This document shows, piece by piece, positions 6,903 to 14,829 of a stretch of 21,133 nucleotides of DNA. This stretch comes from Firm-04 sp964479595 (GTDB lineage Bacteria; Bacillota; Clostridia; Oscillospirales; Ruminococcaceae): positions 1-21,133 of the forward strand of contig CAYZMU010000021.1 of assembly GCA_964479595.1 (NCBI GenBank), read 5' to 3'. Under the pieces are notes generated by a model. That model was given only the letters and a program-made list of their open reading frames with translations, did not search any database and was not told where the DNA came from. Both the position numbers and the translations under genes were made by a program. Position 1 is the stretch's first letter. Each line of letters starts with the position of its first letter.

Positions 6903-6951
6903 TCTCTTCGCGCACCGATTTCACCGAAGGAGGGAACGGAACAAGCAGACT

Positions 6952-8400
6952 ATGAATCTCGAACAGCAAAACCGGGCGCCTGTCTATGAGGCGCTGTGCC
7001 GGCTGCGCAGGCAGCGCGTGGTACCGTTTGACGTGCCGGGGCACAAACGCGGCAGAGGAAACCCCGAACTGGTCAGCCTGCTCGGGGAACAGTGCGTCGG
7101 AATCGACGTCAATTCCATGAAGCCGCTCGACAATCTCTGCCACCCCGTTTCGGTCATTCTGGAGGCGGAAAATCTGGCGGCGGACGCGTTCGGCGCCAAG
7201 CACGCCTTCTTTATGGTCGGCGGAACGACCTCGTCGGTGCAGAGCATGATTCTCGCGGCGGCGAAAGCGGGGCAGAAGATTATCATGCCGCGCAATGTCC
7301 ACAAAAGCGTCATCAACGCGCTGGTACTCTGCGGCGCGCTGCCGGTTTATGTGAACCCGGATGTGGAACCGCGCATCGGGATTTCGCTCGGCATGGAACT
7401 TTCGCAGGTTGAGGCGGCGATAGAGGCAAATCCCGACGCCGTCGCTGTCTTTGTGAACAACCCCACCTATTACGGGATATGTTCGGATTTGCGTGAAATC
7501 GTGAAACTCGCGCACGCGCACGGAATGCTTGTACTGGTGGACGAGGCGCACGGCACGCACTTCTACTTCCACGAGGCGCTGCCCCCCACGGCGATGGAAA
7601 CGGGCGCGGACATGGCGGCGGTTTCCATGCACAAATCCGGCGGGAGTCTCACACAGAGTTCGCTGCTGCTGCTCAACGAGGGCGTCAGCGAGGGCTATGT
7701 GCGGCAGATTGTCAACCTGACACAGACAACCAGCGCCTCTTACCTGCTCATCTCCAGTCTGGATATTTCACGGCGCAATCTCGCGCTGCGCGGCAGAGAG
7801 TCCTTCTCAAAAGTCATGGAGATGGCGAAATACGCGCGCGACGAGATCAACGCCATCGGCGGCTATTACGCCTACGGGGAGGAATTGCGAAACGGACGCA
7901 GCTGCGTGGGTTATGACGTGACCAAGCTCTCCGTTTACACGCGCGAGATAGGACTCGCCGGGATAGAGGTCTACGATTTGCTGCGGGACGAATACGATAT
8001 TCAGATTGAGTTCGGGGATATCGGAAACATCTTAGCCTATATCTCCATCGGCGACAGAATTCAGGACATCGAGCGTCTGGTGGGGGCGCTGGCGGATATC
8101 AAGCGCCTCTACGCGCGCGACTGCAGCGGAATGCTGCGGATGGAATATATCCCGCCGATTGTCGCCGCGACGCCTCAGGAAGCGTTTTACGCAGAGAAAG
8201 AAATGCTGCCGCTTGAGAAAACACTGGGACGCATCTGCTCGGAGTTTGTGATGTGCTATCCGCCCGGAATCCCCATTCTCGCGCCGGGGGAAGTCGTGAC
8301 ACAGGATATCCTCGATTATATCCGTTACGCGAAAGAGAAGGGCTGTTCCATGCAGGGTACCCAGGACCCCGAGATGGAGCATCTGAACGTTCTGATTTAA
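6952..8400 (+). CDS. speA: PLP-dependent arginine decarboxylase (Orn/Lys/Arg decarboxylase family, short form)
   Basis: This 482-residue fold-type I enzyme probably decarboxylates arginine to agmatine, the first step of this polyamine operon. Key motifs are DVPGHKRGRG (27-36), GGTTSSVQ (90-97), VDEAHGTHF (196-204, PLP-ring Asp197 and His200) and SMHKSGGSLTQSS (225-237, Schiff-base Lys228). It lacks the N-terminal receiver-like wing domain of acid-inducible enterobacterial decarboxylases and matches the roughly 490-residue Bacillus SpeA type. Arginine, rather than lysine or ornithine, is favoured because an agmatine deiminase lies in the same operon. The nearest AAGGAGG (6927-6933) is 18 bases before the ATG, an unusually long spacing, and no better start was found. 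speE follows after 15 bases. Confidence 0.92.
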   Translation: MNLEQQNRAPVYEALCRLRRQRVVPFDVPGHKRGRGNPELVSLLGEQCVGIDVNSMKPLDNLCHPVSVILEAENLAADAFGAKHAFFMVGGTTSSVQSMILAAAKAGQKIIMPRNVHKSVINALVLCGALPVYVNPDVEPRIGISLGMELSQVEAAIEANPDAVAVFVNNPTYYGICSDLREIVKLAHAHGMLVLVDEAHGTHFYFHEALPPTAMETGADMAAVSMHKSGGSLTQSSLLLLNEGVSEGYVRQIVNLTQTTSASYLLISSLDISRRNLALRGRESFSKVMEMAKYARDEINAIGGYYAYGEELRNGRSCVGYDVTKLSVYTREIGLAGIEVYDLLRDEYDIQIEFGDIGNILAYISIGDRIQDIERLVGALADIKRLYARDCSGMLRMEYIPPIVAATPQEAFYAEKEMLPLEKTLGRICSEFVMCYPPGIPILAPGEVVTQDILDYIRYAKEKGCSMQGTQDPEMEHLNVLI

Positions 8401-8415
8401 CGAAAGGGCAAGGGC

Positions 8416-9279
8416 ATGGAATTTTGGTTTTCGGAACAGCACACGGAGAATGTACGCTATTCCATTCGCTGTGAAAAGCAGCTCTACAGCGGGCAGAGCG
8501 ACTTCCAGCGGATTGATGTCTTTGATTCCGCGGAATTCGGGCGGTTCCTCGTCTCAAACGGCAGTGTCATCTTTTCGGAAAAAGACGAGTTCATCTACGA
8601 CGAAATGATTGTCCACGTGCCCATGGCCGTGCACCCGAACGTGAAATCCGTGCTCGTCATCGGCGGCGGGGACGGCGGTGTGGCGAGGGAACTCTCCTAC
8701 TATAAAGAGATTGAGGTCATTGATGTCGTGGAGCCTGACGAGATGTTCGTCGACGTCTGCAAGGAATATTTTCCCGACAACGCCAAGGGGCTGCTGGACC
8801 CGCGCGTGACCATCTACAATCAGGACGGTCTGCGCGCGCTGCGGACAAGGCAGGGGGAATACGACCTCATCATCAACGACGCGACCGACCCGTTCGGGCA
8901 CACGGCCGGGCTTTTCACGAAGGAATTTTACGGGCTCTGCTACAAGGCGCTCAAGGAGGACGGCGTGATGGTCTACCAGCACGGCAGCCCTTTCTATGAC
9001 GAGGAGGAAAGCGCCTTCCAGTCTATGCACAAAAAAGCGTACCGGGTGTTTCCCATCTGCAGGGTCTATCAGGCGCATATCCCGACCTGCCCCGCGGGCT
9101 ACTGGCTCTTTGGCTTTGCCTCCAAGAAATACCACCCGCTGCGGGATTTTGACCCGAAGCGCTGGAAAAAACGGGGCATCCGCACATGGTACTACACGAC
9201 CAATCTCCACACAGGCGCTTTCATGCTGCCCAAATATGTGGAGGACCTGCTCGAAGACGCGGAGGAGCGGAAAAAATAG
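8416..9279 (+). CDS. speE: Spermidine synthase-family aminopropyltransferase
   Basis: This 287-residue Rossmann-fold enzyme normally transfers an aminopropyl group from decarboxylated SAM to putrescine, releasing 5'-methylthioadenosine. The SAM-binding GGGDGG (83-88), VVEPDE (104-109), the catalytic NDATDP loop (Asp155, Asp158) and SPFYDEE (191-197) are present, so the donor site looks intact. The acceptor side is unusual. The common YHEM or YQEM is YDEM (Asp62), LDG is SNG (47-49), and IPTYP is IPTCP (Cys225 for Tyr). A different acceptor such as agmatine or a triamine is therefore possible. The ATG has GAAAGGG seven bases upstream. No SAM decarboxylase (speD) gene is in the window. It lies between speA and the carboxyspermidine dehydrogenase, which make a second aminopropylation route possible. 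Confidence 0.9.
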   Translation: MEFWFSEQHTENVRYSIRCEKQLYSGQSDFQRIDVFDSAEFGRFLVSNGSVIFSEKDEFIYDEMIVHVPMAVHPNVKSVLVIGGGDGGVARELSYYKEIEVIDVVEPDEMFVDVCKEYFPDNAKGLLDPRVTIYNQDGLRALRTRQGEYDLIINDATDPFGHTAGLFTKEFYGLCYKALKEDGVMVYQHGSPFYDEEESAFQSMHKKAYRVFPICRVYQAHIPTCPAGYWLFGFASKKYHPLRDFDPKRWKKRGIRTWYYTTNLHTGAFMLPKYVEDLLEDAEERKK

Positions 9280-9300
9280 GGCTTGGAAAGGAAGAAAACC

Positions 9301-10569
9301 ATGAGTAAAATTCTCGTGATCGGGTGCGGCGGGGTGGCGACCGCCGCCATTTGGAAATGCGCCCTCAATGACGAGGTCTTTTCGGAAATTTGCGTGGCTT
9401 CCCGCACGGTCTCCAAGTGCGAGGCGCTCAAGGCAAAGATTGACGCGAGCGGCAAATCCAAAGCGAACATCACGACCGCGGCGCTCAACGCCGACGACTG
9501 TGCCGCCGTCACGGATCTGATTCGACGTTTTGCCCCTGACGTGGTGCTGAATCTGGCGCTGCCCTATCAGGACCTCACGATCATGGAGGCGTGTCTGGAA
9601 GGCGGGGCGCATTACGTGGACACGGCGAACTATGAGCCGGAGGACACCTCCGACCCGAAATGGCGTAAAATCTATGAAAGGCGCTGCAGGGAAAAGGGAT
9701 TCAGCGCGTATTTTGACTATTCGTGGCAGTGGGATTACAGCGAGCGCTTTCAGAAGGCGGGGCTTCTGGCGCTCTGCGGAAGCGGTTTTGACCCGGGCGT
9801 GACCAGCGTGTTCACTGCGTACGCGCGCAAGCACTATTTTGACGAAATCGAAACCATTGATATTCTCGACTGCAACGGCGGGGACAACGGGCTGCCTTTC
9901 GCGACGAATTTCAATCCCGAGGTGAATCTGCGGGAAGTCTCCGCGAACGGCTCCTACTGGGAGGACGGACACTGGATTGAAACGAAACCGCTGGAAATCC
10001 ACCGTGTCTTTGACTTTCCGCAAGTCGGGAAACGGGATATGTACCTGCTCCATCACGAGGAAATCGAGGCGCTCGCGAAAAATCTCCCCGAAGTGCGCAG
10101 AATCCGCTTTTTTATGACCTTTTCCGAAAACTATTTAACCCATATGAACTGTCTGCGCGACGTCGGGATGCTCTCCACTGAGGCGGTAAACTTTCAGGGG
10201 GCTGAAATCGTCCCCATCCAGTTTCTCAAGGCGCTGCTGCCAGACCCCGCCTCTCTCGGGGCGCGGACCGTCGGAAAGACGAATATCGGCTGTATCTTCA
10301 CCGGGAAAAAAGACGGCAGGAGGAAGTCTCTATATATCTACAATGTCTGCGACCATCAGGCCTGCTACCGCGAGCTGGGCACACAGGCCGTCTCCTACAC
10401 GACCGGCGTTCCCGCGATGATTGGCGCGGCGCTCGTGGCGAGCGGGCGGTGGAGCGGCGCGGGTGTGCGTACGATTGACGAATTTGACCCCGACCCGTTC
10501 ATGGAAATGCTGCCAAAATGGGGGCTGCCGTGGATTGTGGACGAGAACCCGGCATTGGTGGAATCATGA
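9301..10569 (+). CDS. Carboxy(nor)spermidine dehydrogenase, saccharopine dehydrogenase family
   Basis: This 422-residue NAD(P)H enzyme condenses aspartate beta-semialdehyde with a diamine (putrescine for carboxyspermidine) and reduces the Schiff base. Evidence is an N-terminal Rossmann motif (VIGCGGVATAA, 6-16), the family motif VDTANYEPEDT, a central GFDPGVTSVF segment typical of carboxynorspermidine dehydrogenase, and a decarboxylase gene (nspC) immediately downstream. The ATG at 9301 is preferred: GGAAAGGA sits eight bases upstream, whereas a TTG at 9283 would include the ribosome binding site. The stop overlaps the nspC start (ATGA), so the two are translationally coupled. Saccharopine dehydrogenase proper is less likely given the context. 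The acceptor could also be agmatine, as in the carboxyaminopropylagmatine pathway of cyanobacteria. Confidence 0.9.
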   Translation: MSKILVIGCGGVATAAIWKCALNDEVFSEICVASRTVSKCEALKAKIDASGKSKANITTAALNADDCAAVTDLIRRFAPDVVLNLALPYQDLTIMEACLEGGAHYVDTANYEPEDTSDPKWRKIYERRCREKGFSAYFDYSWQWDYSERFQKAGLLALCGSGFDPGVTSVFTAYARKHYFDEIETIDILDCNGGDNGLPFATNFNPEVNLREVSANGSYWEDGHWIETKPLEIHRVFDFPQVGKRDMYLLHHEEIEALAKNLPEVRRIRFFMTFSENYLTHMNCLRDVGMLSTEAVNFQGAEIVPIQFLKALLPDPASLGARTVGKTNIGCIFTGKKDGRRKSLYIYNVCDHQACYRELGTQAVSYTTGVPAMIGAALVASGRWSGAGVRTIDEFDPDPFMEMLPKWGLPWIVDENPALVES

Positions 10570-11693
10570 GGGAAGAAGAGCTAACTACCCCCTGCTACGT
10601 CATTGACGAGGAGCGGCTGATTGCAAATCTTCAGATTCTGCGGCAGCTGCGGCAGGACACGGGCTGCAAGATTCTGCTCGCGCAGAAGGCCTTTGCCTGT
10701 TACGCGCTCTATCCGCTGCTGAGGCAGTATCTCGACGGAACGGCCGCGAGCGGGCTTTACGAGGCGAGGCTGGGCGCGGAGGAATTCGGCGGGGAGAATC
10801 ATGTCTTTTCGCCCGCTTACCGGGATTCGGATTTTGCGCAGCTGCTGAGAATCTGTGACCACGTGGTCTTCAACTCCTTTTCGCAGCTGGAAAAATACCG
10901 CCCGCTCTGGGAACGCGCGGAAAACGTCAGTATCGGCATCCGGGTCAATCCGGAACACTCCACCCAGGACGGCGCCATTTACGACCCCTGCGCGCGCTAT
11001 TCGCGTCTGGGCTGCGTCAAATCGCAGTTTCGCGCCCAGCAGCTTGACGGCGTGGAGGGGCTTCATTTTCATACGCTCTGTGAACAAAACGCGGACGCGC
11101 TTGTTGAAACATTTGACGCGTTTGAGGAGCAATTCGGAGGATATCTCTCCCAGATGAAGTGGCTCAATCTCGGCGGCGGGCACCACATTACCCGGAAGGA
11201 CTACGATCTGGAAGCGCTCAAAGGGCTCATCTCCCGTATTCAGCAGCGCTACGGCGTGGAGGTCTATTTAGAGCCCGGAGAGGCCGTGGCACTGGGCGCG
11301 GGCAGGCTGGACACCACCGTGCTCGATGTCGTGGAAAACGGCGTGAAGATTCTCATTCTGGATACCTCCGCGTCCTGTCATATGCCGGATGTACTGGAAA
11401 TGCCCTACCGCCCGTCTGTTCTCGGAGCGGGCGCCTTCGGGGAAAAGCCCTATTCCTATCGCCTCGCCTCCGACAGCTGCCTCGCGGGGGATATTATCGG
11501 TGACTACAGTTTCGACCGCCCGGCGGCGGCGGGAGAGCGGCTGTCTTTTGAGGACATGGCGATTTACACCATGGTCAAGAACAACACATTTAACGGAATG
11601 CCGCTGCCCTCCATCGTCCTGCGCCATGGAAACGGAGACTGCGAGGTTCTGCGCGAATTTGGCTACGAGGATTTCAAATGCAGACTCTCCTGA
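10566..11693 (+). CDS. nspC: Carboxy(nor)spermidine decarboxylase
   Basis: This 375-residue PLP enzyme of the alanine racemase-fold decarboxylase group turns carboxyspermidine into spermidine (or carboxynorspermidine into norspermidine). Visible are TPCYVID (8-14), LLAQKAFA (37-44, Schiff-base Lys41), LHFHTLCEQ (167-174), the phosphate-binding NLGGGHHIT (201-209), EPGEA (236-240) and DSCLAGDIIGDY (303-314, with the conserved active-site Cys305). Length and motif order match NspC rather than diaminopimelate or ornithine decarboxylase. It overlaps the dehydrogenase stop by four bases and the agmatine deiminase start by 16 bases. A relative acts on carboxyaminopropylagmatine in cyanobacteria, so substrate length cannot be fixed from the sequence alone. 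Confidence 0.94.
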   Translation: MREEELTTPCYVIDEERLIANLQILRQLRQDTGCKILLAQKAFACYALYPLLRQYLDGTAASGLYEARLGAEEFGGENHVFSPAYRDSDFAQLLRICDHVVFNSFSQLEKYRPLWERAENVSIGIRVNPEHSTQDGAIYDPCARYSRLGCVKSQFRAQQLDGVEGLHFHTLCEQNADALVETFDAFEEQFGGYLSQMKWLNLGGGHHITRKDYDLEALKGLISRIQQRYGVEVYLEPGEAVALGAGRLDTTVLDVVENGVKILILDTSASCHMPDVLEMPYRPSVLGAGAFGEKPYSYRLASDSCLAGDIIGDYSFDRPAAAGERLSFEDMAIYTMVKNNTFNGMPLPSIVLRHGNGDCEVLREFGYEDFKCRLS

Positions 11694-12793
11694 CACCGCA
11701 AAAGGCGCTTTGTATGCCCGCGGAATTTTCCCCGCACTGCGCTACCATCATGATTTTCCCGCAAAGACCGGGCTCCTGGGGCAGAGACCCGCGCGCGGCA
11801 CAGACTGTTTTCGCACGAATCGCCAACCGCCTCGCGCGCTGTGAAACCGTGTACATGATAGTAAACGCCCAAAACGCTGGTACGGCAAAATCGCTGCTCT
11901 CCCCGGAAGTCCGGCTTGTGGAACATGAAACCGATGACGCGTGGGCACGCGACACCGCGCCGACTTTCACGCTCGACAGCGAGGGGGCGCTGTACGGAAT
12001 TGACTGGAATTTTAACGCGTGGGGCGGGGCGTATGACGGGCTCTATAAGGACTATGAAAACGACCGCGCACTGGCGGGTCGGCTTTGTGAGGCATTTCAG
12101 ATCCCGTGCTTTCACACGCCCTTTGTCATGGAAGGCGGGGCTGTGCACAGCGACGGGGAAGGAACGCTGCTCGTCACCGAGGAATGCCTGCTCAGTCCCG
12201 GGCGAAATCCCGACATGAGCAAGGATGAGATAGACCTTTTTCTGCGGGAGGTTTTGGGCGCGCAAAAAGTTATTTTTTTGCCCTATGGGATTGTTAATGA
12301 CGAGACAAACGGTCATGTGGACAATATCTGCGCGTTTCTCGGGAATGGCAAAGTCGCGCTCGCGTGGTGCGAGGACGAAAGCGACCCGCAGTATGCGCGC
12401 TCGCGCGCGGATTGGGAAGTGCTGACGCAGGAAACGGACGCAAAGGGAAGGACATTTGACATAATCAAGCTCCCGCTGCCCATGCCGCCGCTGCGCGTCA
12501 CAGAGCAAGACTGCGAAAAGTTTTCCTTTGCCGAGGGCGAGGCGGTACGAACCCCCGGAGAACGACTCGCGGCATCTTACGTGAACTTCTATTTCGGGAA
12601 CGACTGCGTTTTGCTGCCGCAATTCGGCGGAATCTACGCCGAAACGGACGCGCGGGCGGCAAAGATTCTGCGCGGGTCCTGTCCCGGGCGGGAAGTGGTA
12701 CCCGTTCCCGCTAGGGACATTCTTTTGGGCGGCGGCAATATCCACTGTATCACCCAGCAAATCCCCAAGCCCCTTTGCGGGGTGTTTTCGTAG
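11678..12793 (+). CDS. aguA: Agmatine deiminase
   Basis: This 371-residue guanidino-modifying enzyme hydrolyses agmatine to N-carbamoylputrescine and ammonia. Catalytic elements are WARDTAPTF (89-97, Asp92), EGGAVHSDGEGT (152-163, Glu152), NGHVDN (211-216, His213) and the nucleophile loop GGGNIHCITQQIP (351-363, Cys357). The start at 11678 has GAGGA six bases upstream and overlaps nspC by 16 bases; a later ATG at 11714 lacks such a site. The family normally ends soon after ITQQ-P. Here eight extra residues (KPLCGVFS) are encoded by a GC-rich hairpin at 12770-12782. It is the last gene of the operon. The partner N-carbamoylputrescine amidase (aguB) is not adjacent. Peptidyl-arginine deiminase paralogues are less likely. 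Confidence 0.93.
   Translation: MQTLLTPQKALCMPAEFSPHCATIMIFPQRPGSWGRDPRAAQTVFARIANRLARCETVYMIVNAQNAGTAKSLLSPEVRLVEHETDDAWARDTAPTFTLDSEGALYGIDWNFNAWGGAYDGLYKDYENDRALAGRLCEAFQIPCFHTPFVMEGGAVHSDGEGTLLVTEECLLSPGRNPDMSKDEIDLFLREVLGAQKVIFLPYGIVNDETNGHVDNICAFLGNGKVALAWCEDESDPQYARSRADWEVLTQETDAKGRTFDIIKLPLPMPPLRVTEQDCEKFSFAEGEAVRTPGERLAASYVNFYFGNDCVLLPQFGGIYAETDARAAKILRGSCPGREVVPVPARDILLGGGNIHCITQQIPKPLCGVFS
12770..12788 (+). terminator. Weak terminator-like hairpin overlapping the aguA 3' end
   Basis: CCCC (12770-12773), loop TTTGC and GGGG (12779-12782) are followed by TGTTTT, just before the aguA stop codon. The stem is only four to five base pairs. It may help end the polyamine operon together with the stronger structure at 12875. 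Confidence 0.35.
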
Positions 12794-12874
12794 GGCGGGC
12801 TTGCGAACGAGCGGGAATAGCATAATCAGAATCTGGACGCATTCAGACTCCGGGAGCGGCCGGACAGCAAAAAG

Positions 12875-12905
12875 ACGCCGAGGCAAAAAGCCCCGGCGTT
12901 TTCGC
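12875..12905. terminator. Bidirectional terminator between aguA and the dockerin esterase
   Basis: ACGCCG (12875-12880) pairs with CGGCGT (12894-12899), and inner GGC (12882-12884) pairs with GCC (12890-12892) around an AAAAA loop. TTTT follows on the plus strand and CTTTTT on the minus strand. It lies between converging genes, so it can serve both. The rest of the 137-base spacer shows nothing else convincing. Confidence 0.75.
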
Positions 12906-12930
12906 GCGTAAAGATAAGTTCGGCGCACGG

Positions 12931-14790
12931 TCAGGTAACAATCGCGATGCCGTAGAGGACGAAGTTGGTATTCGGGTCCTGCATGGAAATGGAGACATGC
13001 AGCGTCCCGCTCTCCGGCTGATAATACCCCACGTCGCCGTCAAGCCCGCCCCAAGTCCACGGCAAGTTGGCGGATACGGGCGTCGTGACACCATTGACGG
13101 TGACATTGACCGTCCCCATTTCCGCGCTGTCATTGGACTGGAAGAGCAGCAGAATCCCCTTGCCCTCGGCGGTAAAAGTCAGCGGATCGTTTCCGGTTTT
13201 GCTGTTGGTAAAGCCGTCGGGATAGTTCATCTGGTTGGTGCCCTTTGTGAAGGAACCCGTCTGAAAATCCGGGAACTGCGAAACGTCCTCAATCTTCGCG
13301 GTCGCGTACTCCGCCCCGAACACCTCGCTTTGAGGAATCTCATACGCGTCGGAGGCGTTTTCCGAGCGCAGCGCCTGCCGGTAATAGTATCCGATGCAGT
13401 CCGCGATCAGCCGGTGTCCGCCGTCGCCCGGGTGCAGTGTGTCGCCGCTGCCGTAATCGTTCCAAGTGAGCGTTCCCGCCTCAATCGCGTTCATGATCGC
13501 GTTCTTGCCGCTGATGACGGGCAGATCGTAATTCTCCGCCACCTGAACCATCCAGTCCTGATTGCTACTGCCCGACTGCTGGCAGAGCGTCACGATGATA
13601 ACCGCCGGCGCGTTCTCCTGCATCAAGCATTTTTTCACGAGGGACTCAAAAGACTTCTGGAAACGTTCCCCGCCCTGGTCATTGACCGCGAACTCAATGA
13701 AGATGACATCCGCGTTCTGGGAGAACACATCCCTATCCACGCGCAGATTTCCCACCACTGAGGACGTGCCCGCGAGACCGGCGTTGACATAGCGCACATT
13801 GTCGCCCTGACCGAAGGTGTCGCGGAAATACTCGTAGGAGAGATTCGCGAAACAGTTCGCGTTGGAAGTCGCGGAACCGCCCGCCGTAATCGAACCGCCG
13901 AGATACGCGACTGTGACATCCTCGCCCGCCTGCGCTTTCGCGATTTTTTCACGAATTCTGGCGGTATTGCCGATCCGGTACAGCCCGTCCTGATAGACTT
14001 TTAACATTTCGGGCGTCGCGGTCTCCTCGTAATGGTCCCAGTCGCCCTCAATGCCGCCTCCGGGCGTTTCGGGAGCGAGTAGGCGCGCCTTCAGAAGGCT
14101 TAAATCCACCGCGTTCACCCTGCCGTCGCCGTTATAATCCGCGCCCTGTTCCACAGACGCCTCCCGCGCGGTCAGGAATTTCAAAAGCAGGATCGCGTCC
14201 TCCATGTTTACGGAGAGGTCGCCGTTGCTGTCACCCGGTTTGATGACGGCGGGAGGGCCGCTTACCGACACGGAATCCAGATAAAAATCCGCGAGCGATT
14301 CGGTCGTTTCCACATAAACCGACAGATCTTCAGTGCCCTCGGGTACGGTATAGGCGTCGTTTGACAGGAGCGTCCATGTGCCGCTTTCCACAGTTTCCAG
14401 CGCGATTTCGTCGTACTGCATTTCCCCCTCGGCGCCGCTGTACTGCAGACTGAATTTCATCTCGATAGGTTCGCTCTCGGAGTGATAAACCGCCGCTGAA
14501 AGCGCGTAGGTGCTCCCCGCTTTCATGAGAGACGACATATCGCGGGAGGCGCCGTTCCATGTGTCGGTTCGCCCGCTCACGAACAAACTGCAGTTTCCGC
14601 TGTACGCCTCGTCGGATGTCCACGCGACCGAAGCCGCTCCCCTCCCCGTGAAACTGTCGTTGGTGGTTTCAAACTCCGCGCTGAGCAGGTTCTGCGCGGA
14701 AGCGCGAAGACCTCCCGCCACAGAGATTCCCGCCGCGAGGAGCACGGCGGCCTCACCCGCCGCCAGAATCCGAAACGCTGTTTTTCGCAT
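12931..14790 (-). CDS. Secreted SGNH/GDSL esterase with CBM-like module and internal type I dockerin
   Basis: This 619-residue exported protein probably removes acetyl groups from plant polysaccharides, likely xylan, within or near a cellulosome. Domains in order are a signal peptide (1-32, cleavage near ASA-Q), a CBM4_9/CBM22-like beta-sandwich (about 35-178, with RTDTWNGAS at 74-82), a type I dockerin (about 185-238) and an SGNH hydrolase (about 290-475). The dockerin has two calcium loops, GDSNGDLSVN at 186-195 and YNGDGRVNAVDL at 219-230. A C-terminal beta-rich domain covers about 485-619. SGNH blocks are GGSIT (nucleophile Ser300), NAGLAGT (336-342), FAVND (Asn370) and DTLHP (Asp450, His453). 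The ATG at 14790 has a strong GGGGAGGA site. It lies 39 bases after the VWA gene on the same strand, with no functional link apparent. Acetyl-xylan substrate choice is inferred. Confidence 0.92.
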   Translation of the reverse strand: MRKTAFRILAAGEAAVLLAAGISVAGGLRASAQNLLSAEFETTNDSFTGRGAASVAWTSDEAYSGNCSLFVSGRTDTWNGASRDMSSLMKAGSTYALSAAVYHSESEPIEMKFSLQYSGAEGEMQYDEIALETVESGTWTLLSNDAYTVPEGTEDLSVYVETTESLADFYLDSVSVSGPPAVIKPGDSNGDLSVNMEDAILLLKFLTAREASVEQGADYNGDGRVNAVDLSLLKARLLAPETPGGGIEGDWDHYEETATPEMLKVYQDGLYRIGNTARIREKIAKAQAGEDVTVAYLGGSITAGGSATSNANCFANLSYEYFRDTFGQGDNVRYVNAGLAGTSSVVGNLRVDRDVFSQNADVIFIEFAVNDQGGERFQKSFESLVKKCLMQENAPAVIIVTLCQQSGSSNQDWMVQVAENYDLPVISGKNAIMNAIEAGTLTWNDYGSGDTLHPGDGGHRLIADCIGYYYRQALRSENASDAYEIPQSEVFGAEYATAKIEDVSQFPDFQTGSFTKGTNQMNYPDGFTNSKTGNDPLTFTAEGKGILLLFQSNDSAEMGTVNVTVNGVTTPVSANLPWTWGGLDGDVGYYQPESGTLHVSISMQDPNTNFVLYGIAIVT

Positions 14791-14829
14791 AGGTTTCCTC
14801 CCCTTTCCTCGTCATCATGATAGTTGATT

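Noticed and set aside
9283..9300. TTG start adding six residues to the carboxyspermidine dehydrogenase
   Set aside because: These codons contain the ribosome binding site for the ATG at 9301, and the Rossmann motif begins right after that ATG.
8554..10056. 500-codon minus-strand open frame opposite speE and the dehydrogenase
   Set aside because: No recognisable motifs; it spans two well-supported plus-strand genes and their junction, so it is a codon-bias artefact.
11663..12928. 421-codon minus-strand open frame opposite aguA
   Set aside because: Antisense shadow of a gene with clear catalytic motifs, and it crosses the bidirectional terminator.
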